Positions 18,965 to 26,762 of a DNA stretch of 64,000 nucleotides are shown in pieces. Origin of the DNA: an uncultured Dokdonia sp. (lineage in GTDB: Bacteria; Bacteroidota; Bacteroidia; Flavobacteriales; Flavobacteriaceae); contig NZ_CANMDS010000002.1 in assembly GCF_947496725.1 (NCBI RefSeq), positions 372,001 through 436,000 of the forward strand. Direction: 5' to 3'. The position numbers and the translations under genes are program-made. The first letter of the stretch is position 1, and each line of letters starts with the position of its first letter. The notes beneath the pieces are model-generated. The model did no database searches, was not told where the DNA came from, and was given only the letters and a program-made list of their open reading frames with translations.

Positions 18965-19594
18965 ATGTCACTATTTAATTACAACCCTTCTGGGTTTACT
19001 ACAATCACAGGGCTTACTACGCCAAAAATTTACAAAACTACGCTTAGTTGTTTCTTACTACTTATCACCTTAGTAACAACGATAAACGCCCAAGAGACAG
19101 ATGCACTTCTCGAGAAAGGAATGGTAAAGGCAAACTTGCTTTTTGCCCCATCTATTAATTATGAGTATAATGTATATGATAACTTTACTTTAAAGGCAGA
19201 GGCGGGAATAACTCCTACTTACTTTGATATTTTCGGAAGTAAAAAAGTTGCCTTTTTTCAAAAATATGAGGCACAGGGCAAATATTATTACAACCTTAAA
19301 AAAAGAGTCTCAAAGGGTAAATCTGTAAGCGGTAATTCTGGAAACTTTGTGGCTGCAGTCTATAATTACCAAAATAAAGAAGCCTTGTTTAGTGAAGTAA
19401 GCAGGTCTACAGATTTCTCAACGCTAGGTGGTGTTTGGGGTTTTCAGCGTAGTTATAATTCTGGGCTCAGTTTACTGTTTGAAATAGGCTTTGGTTATGA
19501 CTTTGCATATCGATCTAATGGCAGAGATACTAACGGAAGACCATTTCCTCTCATAGGTTTTGAACTAGGGTGGGTAATTTTTAAACATAACTAA
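18965..19594 (+). CDS. Predicted outer membrane beta-barrel protein
   Basis: Family not recognised. ATG at 18965 gives a 209-residue protein; a hydrophobic segment YKTTLSCFLLLITLVTTINAQ at residues about 22-43 looks like a signal peptide, so the true start may be later or the peptide unusually long. The mature part alternates hydrophobic and polar residues (MVKANLLFAPSINYEYNVYDNFTLKAEAG), as in small outer membrane barrels. It sits between two copies of the same gene tail plus terminator, and a C-terminal remnant of another protein follows directly, so this locus has been rearranged. Confidence 0.6.
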   Translation: MSLFNYNPSGFTTITGLTTPKIYKTTLSCFLLLITLVTTINAQETDALLEKGMVKANLLFAPSINYEYNVYDNFTLKAEAGITPTYFDIFGSKKVAFFQKYEAQGKYYYNLKKRVSKGKSVSGNSGNFVAAVYNYQNKEALFSEVSRSTDFSTLGGVWGFQRSYNSGLSLLFEIGFGYDFAYRSNGRDTNGRPFPLIGFELGWVIFKHN

Positions 19595-19718
19595 TGAAGA
19601 AGCGGCTACTATCTTTGATAATTTTAAAGACTTAAAATTTGAAGATTCTGATACTAACCTAGCGCTCCCTAGCAATGGAGGTTTAGGATTGCGGTTTCTT
19701 ATTCGCTATCATTTGTGA
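19584..19718 (+). pseudogene. C-terminal remnant of an outer membrane protein gene
   Basis: An open frame without a start codon, shifted relative to the preceding gene, encodes about 44 residues ending GGLGLRFLIRYHL and a stop. The composition and aromatic end resemble the last strand of an outer membrane barrel. It could be a degraded paralogue or the former C-terminus of the preceding gene after a frameshift. Confidence 0.5.
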
Positions 19719-19738
19719 TAAACTGGTAGACATATAGA

Positions 19739-19814
19739 ATATGTGGGAGAACTAGTAATAATCTCACATTACTAGTATACTTATTTAAACCAGCTCATTA
19801 CGAGCTGGTTTTTT
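19739..19814 (+). repeat. Repeat copy B: degenerate M1 gene tail plus terminator
   Basis: Reads N-M-W-E-N-stop where the M1 gene reads N-V-W-E-N-K-stop, then the same 13-mer CTCACATTACTAG (19763-19775) and the same ACCAGCTCATTACGAGCTGG hairpin with T run. Functions as terminator for the preceding locus; origin by duplication of copy A or loss of an M1 paralogue. Confidence 0.85.
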
Positions 19815-19888
19815 TTATAAAGACTTTATGATTCATAATCTTCTGATACTATGATAGTTTTATATTTTTAAACGTGAGTAAAGCGTTT

Positions 19889-20644
19889 ATGAATTATAAG
19901 TTACTTTTTCTTTTTTGCTTGTTGGGGAGTTATACCTCAGCACAGACGCTCGAAGGGACTATTTATAATGCAACGCAAACACTACCTGGTGCAAGTGTAA
20001 AAAACCTGTCAAGAAATATACAAACCCAAAGCACTAGTAATGGGTCCTTTATAATTTCGGCGGCTGTAAATGATTCTATTTCTTTCTATCTCTTTCCATA
20101 TGCACCTCAACTTAAAGTGATCACCTCAAAAGATATGACCAGCCCCATAGTCATTGAGTTAAAAGAAGTAAACAATGAACTTGACGAGGTACTCTTACAT
20201 AATACACCTAAAAAAGAAACCACTTTTAGTGGGCCAGCTTATGAGCATACAATCCAGCAGTCTATACTAGGTGATATTGACAAAAATGGGCATCTCTACG
20301 TCCCACCAGCGTCTACTTTCGGAATTAACTTAGTTGCACTATTTAAAAAGGCACGTAAGCTATTTAAGAAAAAGGACGGACGGAGAAATGCAAAAACAAC
20401 TCCAGCCATTACTTCCTTACAATTAGAAAAACTCTTTAAAGAGGATCCTGTCTTTAATGATGACTTTTTATACAACGAGCTGGGCCTACCACAAAATAGT
20501 GCTTACTACTTTTTTGACTATTGTGAATCAAGGCTGTTAGATACAAACCTCCTCAAACCCAAAAACAGCTTCTTGCTTATAGATAAGCTTATCACCCTGA
20601 GTGAGGAATACAAAGAGTTACTTCGTAACCTCAATCAAAATTAA
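19889..20644 (+). CDS. Secreted protein with CarboxypepD_reg-like domain
   Basis: Function unknown. ATG at 19889 gives MNYKLLFLFCLLGSYTSAQ, a signal peptide. Residues about 20-100 (LEGTIYNATQTLPGASVKN...TSNGSFIISA) form a carboxypeptidase-regulatory-like beta sandwich of the kind found at the N-terminus of TonB-dependent receptors, but no barrel follows. The C-terminal half is Lys-rich and helical (ARKLFKKKDGRRN). 251 residues. An in-frame GTG at 19874 is possible but adds only five residues. No close neighbour on the same strand downstream. Confidence 0.7.
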   Translation: MNYKLLFLFCLLGSYTSAQTLEGTIYNATQTLPGASVKNLSRNIQTQSTSNGSFIISAAVNDSISFYLFPYAPQLKVITSKDMTSPIVIELKEVNNELDEVLLHNTPKKETTFSGPAYEHTIQQSILGDIDKNGHLYVPPASTFGINLVALFKKARKLFKKKDGRRNAKTTPAITSLQLEKLFKEDPVFNDDFLYNELGLPQNSAYYFFDYCESRLLDTNLLKPKNSFLLIDKLITLSEEYKELLRNLNQN

Positions 20645-20743
20645 TGAACCATTACTTATAGTTACATTCTATTTACTCAGCTTATAATTGTCTATTAATT
20701 TTTTTACAACAGAGTAAAGCCTGGCGTAGTTTTATGTTAAGAT

Positions 20744-22078
20744 CTATTTGGTTGGATAATACCAAAATGGAATCGTTCCAAGTGTATCGTTTACAATTGA
20801 ATCATTCCTATTTGTTGTTTTTGATATAATTTGAAATGTATGACGCCCACGCTCGAGGCTTTTCAAATCAAGAAAAGTTTCATAACCTCTCTGACCGTTT
20901 TCCAAAAAACTAGCTATAAAATTATCCGAATATGTAATGCTATCTATCTTAATGACCGCAATACTATTTAAAGTCTTCAAATATTCTTTGAAATTATTTG
21001 AGTCATAGTCTACATCATCTTTAAAGAGCTTTGAGAAAAATGTGTTTACACCGCGTTGATCGTTTTCTAAGGATAGTGAATCATTCAATTTCAATATAAT
21101 ATCTTCTAAACTTGCATTATGCGTGAGAAAAACACGTAAAGAGTTTTTTGAAACATTTTTTCTTTGAATTGCAAAGTCTCTAAAATAACGCTTTCTACTA
21201 TCCTCAACTCCTTCTAAGTACATTCCTCTAGAAGCAAAATTTTCACTTGCGGCATTTTGAGATCTGTGGAAATTAGATTGCTCATATCTTAATGTTGTTA
21301 ATGTAGCTATCGTAATATAAAATGGTATCATCCAAAAGAGAATCCTTTTACCTTTCCTATCATCTAAAAAATTATAGAGAATAGGACGATAAATAAATGA
21401 AAGAGACACATAACTCATAATCCAATAGATTGGAAAATAGAGCATTGCAATCGTTTCATTTTTCTTAAGTATACCTTGTCCTAAAAAATCAACAAGCATA
21501 ATTAATAGCACAATCGCAAAGCCTATTACCGCAAAGCCAACAAGCATAACAATAACTATTGAGTCTAAATTTGAAGCAGAAACTACAGCAAGTGCAAATA
21601 TGATGGCAAAGTATATAAGAAAAGACAACCCTATGAAAACAATTAAAAAACTCAAAGAGAAAATGATACTACAGTAATCCTCAAGCTTACCTATGTACTT
21701 ATCAAACGATACTATCTTCTTACTAAGGTATTTTGTGAATTTCTTAGAATAATTTAATTCTTCAAAAATTATATCTCCTGAGTAGTAACGTAAGCCAATA
21801 GCACCTATCCACAATCCTCTCAGGACAAGGTGCACAACCAGGTTAAATATTAGTATATAATTAATACTAAGTAAAACAAACCCAGCCCCAGCAACTAATC
21901 CACCTGTGCGTCTATCTACAGAGTTAACTATACTATCCACTTTAGCAATTAAGGGGTCTATGGATGAAAATAATCCTAAAATCACAAACCCAGACACAAG
22001 CAATTCTAATTGCCAGCTCTCTCGTTGTAATTTATCAAGCCACTTTCTAAATTTCTTAGATGTATAATCGTTTTGCAC
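20744..22078 (-). CDS. Unknown multi-pass membrane protein
   Basis: I do not recognise the family. 444 residues. A charged N-terminus (about 25 residues) is followed by hydrophobic segments near 26-42, 62-95, 140-165, 170-205, 215-240 and 248-268. Residues about 270-444 are hydrophilic and lack Cys, ending in a beta-rich stretch (RGRHTFQIISKT...GTIPFWYYP) that suggests an extracytoplasmic domain with a beta-sandwich end. No signal or transporter motif is visible. Codes alone, opposite to its left neighbour and 59 nt downstream of umuC on the same strand side, so weak context. Confidence 0.7.
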   Translation of the reverse strand: MQNDYTSKKFRKWLDKLQRESWQLELLVSGFVILGLFSSIDPLIAKVDSIVNSVDRRTGGLVAGAGFVLLSINYILIFNLVVHLVLRGLWIGAIGLRYYSGDIIFEELNYSKKFTKYLSKKIVSFDKYIGKLEDYCSIIFSLSFLIVFIGLSFLIYFAIIFALAVVSASNLDSIVIVMLVGFAVIGFAIVLLIMLVDFLGQGILKKNETIAMLYFPIYWIMSYVSLSFIYRPILYNFLDDRKGKRILFWMIPFYITIATLTTLRYEQSNFHRSQNAASENFASRGMYLEGVEDSRKRYFRDFAIQRKNVSKNSLRVFLTHNASLEDIILKLNDSLSLENDQRGVNTFFSKLFKDDVDYDSNNFKEYLKTLNSIAVIKIDSITYSDNFIASFLENGQRGYETFLDLKSLERGRHTFQIISKTTNRNDSIVNDTLGTIPFWYYPTK

Positions 22079-22137
22079 TGGGAAAAAATTTCAATAATTA
22101 CTTGTTAATACTCAGCAATATAAGTGCTATTTTTTAA

Positions 22138-23412
22138 TTACCCCTTCCCTATTTCCAGTAAACTATCCCACTGGGTTGTATATCGTGGGCTGCGCTCCTC
22201 TTTAATGAGTTCCCATTCCTTATTACTTTTTGAAGTGCCAGATAATCCTGCCGAAACTGTAGACTTCCCGTAGCGATTATTTATCGCGTCAAAGGCTTTT
22301 ATGAGGCGCTTATCTCCCGTCGCTTCGGGCATAAAGAGATTACCTTGTACTTGCTCCTCTGGTATGAGACCTAAAAGGTCTACGCCCACTTTTTTGTACT
22401 TAAATCCCGGCTTATAAATTCGCTTTAAGGCTTTCTTAGCTTCCACGATAAGCATAAATGTATCATTAGTAGGGACAGATAAGGTTACAATGGTCTTATC
22501 TGCGTGTTGCACATCATTTGTGCTGTGATAGTTTGTAGTGAGATATATACGCAACTGTGTACAACAACATTTTTGCGAGCGTAGCACCTCGCTTACTTCA
22601 CTTATATAGTAAGCGCAGGCTTCTTCTATTTGTGGTAGGTTATCCAGTTTTTTTCCAAAGGATTTTGCCGTTCCTATTGCTTTTTTCTTTCGCGGAAGCG
22701 TTTCAAAAGGAATACAAGATTCTCCATTAAGCTCCCTCCACAAGCGCTCCCCTACTACGGTCATTTCCTTACGTACCCACGCCAGTGGTACTTCTGTAAA
22801 TGCATAAGCTGTAAAGACACCTATGTGAGCGAGACGCTCCACGTGCTTTTTACCTAGCCCCCAGATGTCTTTTGTTTCTGCCCAGTTAAGTGCCTCTATG
22901 CGTCGCTCCTCGGTATCCATCACATACACGTGGTCAAAGTGTGCTACCTTTTTTGAAATACGGTTTGCAAGTTTTGCCAGTACCTTAGTAGGTGCAATGC
23001 CTACTCCTACGGGTATCCCAGTGCGCTGTACAATTGTATTTTTAATTTGATGACCGTAGGCATTAAGATCTACGTGAGTCATCCCAGAGAGATCTACAAA
23101 AGACTCATCTATACTGTACACCTCAACGGCAGGTGAGAACTCGCGCAGTACATTCATCACGCGGTCAGACATATCTCCATACAAGGTGTAATTTGATGAG
23201 AAGAGCGTGACATCGTTTTGTGCCAGCAACCCTTTTATTTTAAAAAGTGGGTCGCGATATGGGATATGTGTGAGTGCCTTTGCTTCTTTATTTTTTGCTA
23301 TGATACAGCCATCATTATTACTCAATACAGCGACAGGTCTACCCTTTAAGTCAGGTCTAAATACCTGCTCACAAGAGGCATAAAAACTATTACAATCTAC
23401 CATCGCAATCAT
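22138..23412 (-). CDS. umuC: Y-family DNA polymerase, UmuC subunit of Pol V
   Basis: Translesion DNA polymerase. 424 residues. The polymerase core shows MVDCNSFYASCEQVF (first catalytic Asp) and SIDESFVDLSG (Asp-Glu pair near residue 100), PVGVGIAPTKVLAKLAN, and the HhH segment DIWGLGKKHVERL. A little-finger domain and the UmuC-type C-terminal tail follow (about residue 350 on). Overlaps the end of umuD by 4 nt, so the two are translated as an operon. A degenerate palindrome copy is at 22687-22701. Confidence 0.94.
   Translation of the reverse strand: MIAMVDCNSFYASCEQVFRPDLKGRPVAVLSNNDGCIIAKNKEAKALTHIPYRDPLFKIKGLLAQNDVTLFSSNYTLYGDMSDRVMNVLREFSPAVEVYSIDESFVDLSGMTHVDLNAYGHQIKNTIVQRTGIPVGVGIAPTKVLAKLANRISKKVAHFDHVYVMDTEERRIEALNWAETKDIWGLGKKHVERLAHIGVFTAYAFTEVPLAWVRKEMTVVGERLWRELNGESCIPFETLPRKKKAIGTAKSFGKKLDNLPQIEEACAYYISEVSEVLRSQKCCCTQLRIYLTTNYHSTNDVQHADKTIVTLSVPTNDTFMLIVEAKKALKRIYKPGFKYKKVGVDLLGLIPEEQVQGNLFMPEATGDKRLIKAFDAINNRYGKSTVSAGLSGTSKSNKEWELIKEERSPRYTTQWDSLLEIGKG
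22687..22701. repeat. Degenerate palindrome copy in umuC
   Basis: CTTTCGCGGAAGCGT, one change from the core. Confidence 0.6.
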
Positions 23413-23765
23413 ACCGCCTTGTGTATTATGTAGCTTATCATTCCCCAGAGTTCTATAGGTTTTGAAGCATTTATTCTTTGCACATCAAAACCCTCTTCTG
23501 TAATAACTAGTGCCAGTTTACCCTCTTGTGCTACTTGTGCGCGGTCTATTATCAAAACATCTTTATCAAGAATGTTATGTGACTTCCAGCTATCACCCTT
23601 TACACGTACAAAAAAGGTCGCATCACGAGAAGAACTAAGCTCCTTGTTGAGGTCTATCATAGGCTCACGGTAATGTGTCGCAGGACTGGGGAAACCTGTT
23701 TGTACAGACCGGTTACCCGAGTAGTCTGTCACAGCACGTTTTACTTTTTGAGGTTCTGTCTTCAT
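23409..23765 (-). CDS. umuD: UmuD-like S24 peptidase, predicted cleavage-defective
   Basis: Partner of UmuC in Pol V. ATG at 23765 gives 118 residues aligned with E. coli UmuD from its start; a longer frame to 23870 merely reads through the palindrome. Conserved blocks: GFPSPATHYREPMIDLN and VKGDSW with catalytic Ser59. The self-cleavage Cys-Gly is Thr23-Gly24, and the catalytic Lys97 of E. coli (FTVKKL) is Gln96 (FDVQRI). With both changed, RecA-stimulated autocleavage looks unlikely. The C-terminal part is also shorter than in E. coli. A -7 box TAATTTTG ends 6 nt before the ATG, which suggests a leaderless message. Confidence 0.85.
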   Translation of the reverse strand: MKTEPQKVKRAVTDYSGNRSVQTGFPSPATHYREPMIDLNKELSSSRDATFFVRVKGDSWKSHNILDKDVLIIDRAQVAQEGKLALVITEEGFDVQRINASKPIELWGMISYIIHKAV

Positions 23766-23771
23766 AGCTGA

Positions 23772-23779
23772 CAAAATTA
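23772..23779 (-). promoter_or_regulatory. -7 promoter element of umuDC
   Basis: Minus-strand TAATTTTG, 6 nt before the umuD ATG. The nearby imperfect inverted repeat TGGAAAATATCCA (minus strand, just upstream) could be an operator. Confidence 0.45.
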
Positions 23780-23841
23780 TGGATATTTTCCAATAAAATG
23801 TATTTTTTCCATTATTTGATGTGCTGTATTGTGATTTTTTT

Positions 23842-23855
23842 GCTTTCGCGAAAGC
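23842..23855. repeat. Iterated palindrome copy 7 (14 bp perfect)
   Basis: GCTTTCGCGAAAGC between divergent umuD and rnpA; T run on the left, that is, the A-rich flank points to the minus strand. Confidence 0.95.
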
Positions 23856-23888
23856 GTATATCTCCTCCATTACCTACCTCAATTCTAC

Positions 23889-23896
23889 TATCTTTG
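23889..23896 (+). promoter_or_regulatory. -7 promoter element of rnpA
   Basis: TATCTTTG matches TAnnTTTG and ends 6 nt before the rnpA ATG, so the transcript is probably leaderless. Confidence 0.5.
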
Positions 23897-23902
23897 CCAG
23901 CA

Positions 23903-24283
23903 ATGGCATACACGTACCCAAGAAAAGAAAAGCTAAAATCTAAGAAGCTCATAGAATCGCTTTTTATAGAGGGAAGGTCTGTCAAGTCTTTTCCGCTGCG
24001 GCTCATATATATAAAGACACCGCTCAAAGAAGAAGGCATATCACATCAAGTGAGCGTTTCTGTATCTAAGCGCAATTTTAAACTAGCCGTATCTCGCAAT
24101 CGTATAAAACGCTTGATGCGGGAGTCATATCGTTTACACAAAGACCAGATTTGTATAAAAGGCACGACCTTTGTGATGCTTATTATCTATACAGGTCGAG
24201 AAGAAGTCTCTCAACAACAGCTGCATAAGGCTATGGTCAAACTTATAAAACGATTTAATGATGCGATATCTACTACTACTTAG
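23903..24283 (+). CDS. rnpA: Ribonuclease P protein component
   Basis: Protein subunit of RNase P, which trims tRNA 5' ends together with the RNA subunit. 126 residues from ATG 23903. The start TYPRKEKLKSKKLIESLF is typical, and the RNR signature is VSRNRIKRLMRESYR near residues 55-70. Basic overall. rpmH, its usual upstream partner, is absent; instead divergent umuDC is upstream and a DUF4349 lipoprotein gene overlaps the end by 26 nt. Confidence 0.93.
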   Translation: MAYTYPRKEKLKSKKLIESLFIEGRSVKSFPLRLIYIKTPLKEEGISHQVSVSVSKRNFKLAVSRNRIKRLMRESYRLHKDQICIKGTTFVMLIIYTGREEVSQQQLHKAMVKLIKRFNDAISTTT

Positions 24284-25073
24284 TTTTCTACTTATAATCG
24301 GTTGTGATAAAAATACTGATGGGCTTAATAATGATCTCATAGCGGCAGATGCTGGATATGCACCAGAAATGCTAGAAGAAATGGTTATTACGGAGGTTAA
24401 TAGCCCTCAAAAATCTACACCTTCTAAAATAATTAAAACAGCGTCCATACGTTTTGAAACTAATGATCTCACCACCACTCACAAACGTATTCTTAAAGCT
24501 ATCAAAGAGGCACAAGGCTATGTACAAAATGATAATGCTGGCACCCATAGCTATGGTCGTACATATCAAAACCTAACCGTACGTATACCTACTCGCAACT
24601 TTGATATGGCGCTAGAACGCATATCTGAGGGAGTTGCATATTTTGATGAGCGCACAATCTCACAAGAAGATGTAACTGCAGAGTTTATAGACATAGATGC
24701 ACGCCTTAAAGCAAAGCGTGCGCTAGAAGACCGTTATTTAAATCTCCTTTCAAAAGCAAAAAACGTGAAGGAAATGCTCGAGATAGAACGCGAGCTGGCA
24801 CAAATACGTGAAGAAATAGAAGCAAAACAAGGAAGACTTAAGTACCTACAGAGTCAAGTCTCACTTAGTACGCTTGAGATTGAGTTTTATAAGGATGAAG
24901 TAACTACACAGGTTACAAACTCTTATGGTAGTAAGATAATTAATGCACTTAAAAGCGGTTGGAACGGAGTTTCGGTTTTCTTTTTAGGTTTGTTGCATCT
25001 CTGGCCTTTTCTTATCTTGTTAGGTATAGGCGCATTTTTTATGCGCAGATGGATTAAAAAAAATAAAAAGTAG
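24258..25073 (+). CDS. DUF4349 lipoprotein
   Basis: Function unknown; DUF4349 proteins are predicted envelope proteins. Signal peptide with lipobox IIGC (Cys16). The middle holds an alpha/beta part (IIKTASIRFETNDL...YGRTYQNLTVRIPTRNFD) and a coiled coil about residues 150-210 (KEMLEIERELAQIREEIEAK). A transmembrane helix near 238-260 (FFLGLLHLWPFLILLGIGAFF) and a basic tail end the protein. 271 residues; a second ATG follows immediately (24261). Overlaps rnpA by 26 nt, so translational coupling is likely. Confidence 0.85.
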   Translation: MMRYLLLLSFLLIIGCDKNTDGLNNDLIAADAGYAPEMLEEMVITEVNSPQKSTPSKIIKTASIRFETNDLTTTHKRILKAIKEAQGYVQNDNAGTHSYGRTYQNLTVRIPTRNFDMALERISEGVAYFDERTISQEDVTAEFIDIDARLKAKRALEDRYLNLLSKAKNVKEMLEIERELAQIREEIEAKQGRLKYLQSQVSLSTLEIEFYKDEVTTQVTNSYGSKIINALKSGWNGVSVFFLGLLHLWPFLILLGIGAFFMRRWIKKNKK

Positions 25074-25079
25074 ATGATT

Positions 25080-25097
25080 ACGCTTTCGCGAAAGCGT
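25080..25097. repeat. Iterated palindrome copy 8 (18 bp perfect)
   Basis: ACGCTTTCGCGAAAGCGT in the short gap between the DUF4349 gene and the protease gene. Confidence 0.97.
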
Positions 25098-25136
25098 TAT
25101 ACGCACAACTATAGTCTCCTAGAGACATCTTGTATT

Positions 25137-26762
25137 ATGAAAAAGAAAATATTCATTCCCGTTATTGCTGTTGTCATAGGTATCAGTACGGTTAGTTTTA
25201 AAAGCGACTTTTTTGAAATCGCAAAGCAAATCGAAATTTTTACAGAGCTCTTTAAGGAGCTTAATATGAATTATGTAGATGAGACAAACCCTGCAGAGCT
25301 TATGGATAGTGCCATAGAGGGTATGCTTGCAGATCTTGACCCCTATACAAAGTACTGGACCGAGCAAGAGGTAGAAGATGCAAAAATTAACCGCTCTGGA
25401 GACTACTCTGGTATAGGTGCCACCGTGCGCAATCAAGACGGAAAGATGACCATTACAGAACCGCGCAAAGGCTACCCGGCAGATAAAGCAGGTCTTAAAG
25501 CAGGTGATGAGATTATAAAAATAGGTGACATTACCGTAGCAGATGTAGATGGTGATGCTGGAGATTTACTTAAAGGAGCTCCAAACAGTGAGGTGGTAAT
25601 CACCTACAAGCGCCAAGGAAAAACAGATAAAGCAACTATAAAACGCTCTGCGGTAGAGATAGATGCAGTCCCGTTTTCAAAACTCATAAATGGTGATACT
25701 GGGTACATAGTGCTTACAAAGTTTAATAAAAAAGCATCTAGCCAGGTAAAAGAGGCACTTGTGAGTCTTAAAACAGATGGTGCTACAAAGATTATACTTG
25801 ACCTACGTGGTAACGGTGGTGGCTTACTAAGTGAGGCTATAAATATTTGTAATCTCTTTTTACCTAAAGGGTCTCTCATTACAACCACAAAGTCTGTAGT
25901 AAAAAAATACAATAAGACCTATACAACTTCGCAAGAACCTGTAGATACAGAGATACCTCTTGTGGTGCTTGTAAATGGTAGATCTGCCTCTGCCTCAGAG
26001 ATTGTTTCTGGAGGTTTACAAGATTATGATAGAGCTGTGGTGGTAGGCGCTAGAACCTTTGGTAAAGGTCTTGTACAACGCCCTAAACCGCTCACTTACG
26101 GTACTTCTGTAAAAATCACGATATCTCGCTACTACACGCCTTCTGGTCGCTGTATACAAGCCCTAGATTACTGGAATCGTGATGAAAACGGAAATGCTGT
26201 ACGCACCGATGCTGCAGATTATAATGAGTTTAAAACTAAAAACGGTCGTAAGGTATTAGACGGTGGTGGTGTATTACCAGATATACAAGTGAGCTCTGCA
26301 AAGTTGAGCCCAGTAACTACTGCCCTTCTCAAGGATAATGCGATTTTTGAATATGCTACAGATTACTATTATAATCATCAGTATAGCGATATGAGTGAGT
26401 TCTCGTGGTCACAAACAGATTTTGCAGACTTTAAATCATTTTTAAATCGTACAGGTTTTAAGTATGAAACCGGTACAGAAAAAGCATTTGCAAAGGCACT
26501 AGAACAAGCAGATAAGGATGATCTTAAAACAGAAGTATCGGCGGCTTACAATCAACTTAATAATGCGATAACCCTAGCAAAAGAAAAATCTATAGATGAG
26601 CGTCAAGATGAGATTGAAAACCTACTCATAGATGAGATTGTAAAGAGATACTTTTATCGAGATGGTCTTTATGAGTACCAGATTATAAATAATGTAGAGG
26701 TTAAGGAAGCGCTAGCAGTACTAGCAGATAAAAATCGCTACAATAAGATTTTAAATAATTAA
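25137..26762 (+). CDS. Carboxy-terminal processing protease, S41 family
   Basis: Periplasmic serine protease of the Tsp/CtpA type. ATG at 25137 gives MKKKIFIPVIAVVIGISTVSF, a signal or anchor segment. Residues about 80-165 form a PDZ domain (GIGATVRNQDGKMTI...ADKAGLKAGDEIIKIG). The S41 core carries LDLRGNGGGLL, the catalytic Ser in GRSASASEIVSGGLQDY and the Lys in GARTFGKGLVQ. The C-terminal 130 residues are a helical extension (KEKSIDERQDEIENLLIDE). 541 residues. The next gene starts inside its stop codon. Confidence 0.93.
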   Translation: MKKKIFIPVIAVVIGISTVSFKSDFFEIAKQIEIFTELFKELNMNYVDETNPAELMDSAIEGMLADLDPYTKYWTEQEVEDAKINRSGDYSGIGATVRNQDGKMTITEPRKGYPADKAGLKAGDEIIKIGDITVADVDGDAGDLLKGAPNSEVVITYKRQGKTDKATIKRSAVEIDAVPFSKLINGDTGYIVLTKFNKKASSQVKEALVSLKTDGATKIILDLRGNGGGLLSEAINICNLFLPKGSLITTTKSVVKKYNKTYTTSQEPVDTEIPLVVLVNGRSASASEIVSGGLQDYDRAVVVGARTFGKGLVQRPKPLTYGTSVKITISRYYTPSGRCIQALDYWNRDENGNAVRTDAADYNEFKTKNGRKVLDGGGVLPDIQVSSAKLSPVTTALLKDNAIFEYATDYYYNHQYSDMSEFSWSQTDFADFKSFLNRTGFKYETGTEKAFAKALEQADKDDLKTEVSAAYNQLNNAITLAKEKSIDERQDEIENLLIDEIVKRYFYRDGLYEYQIINNVEVKEALAVLADKNRYNKILNN

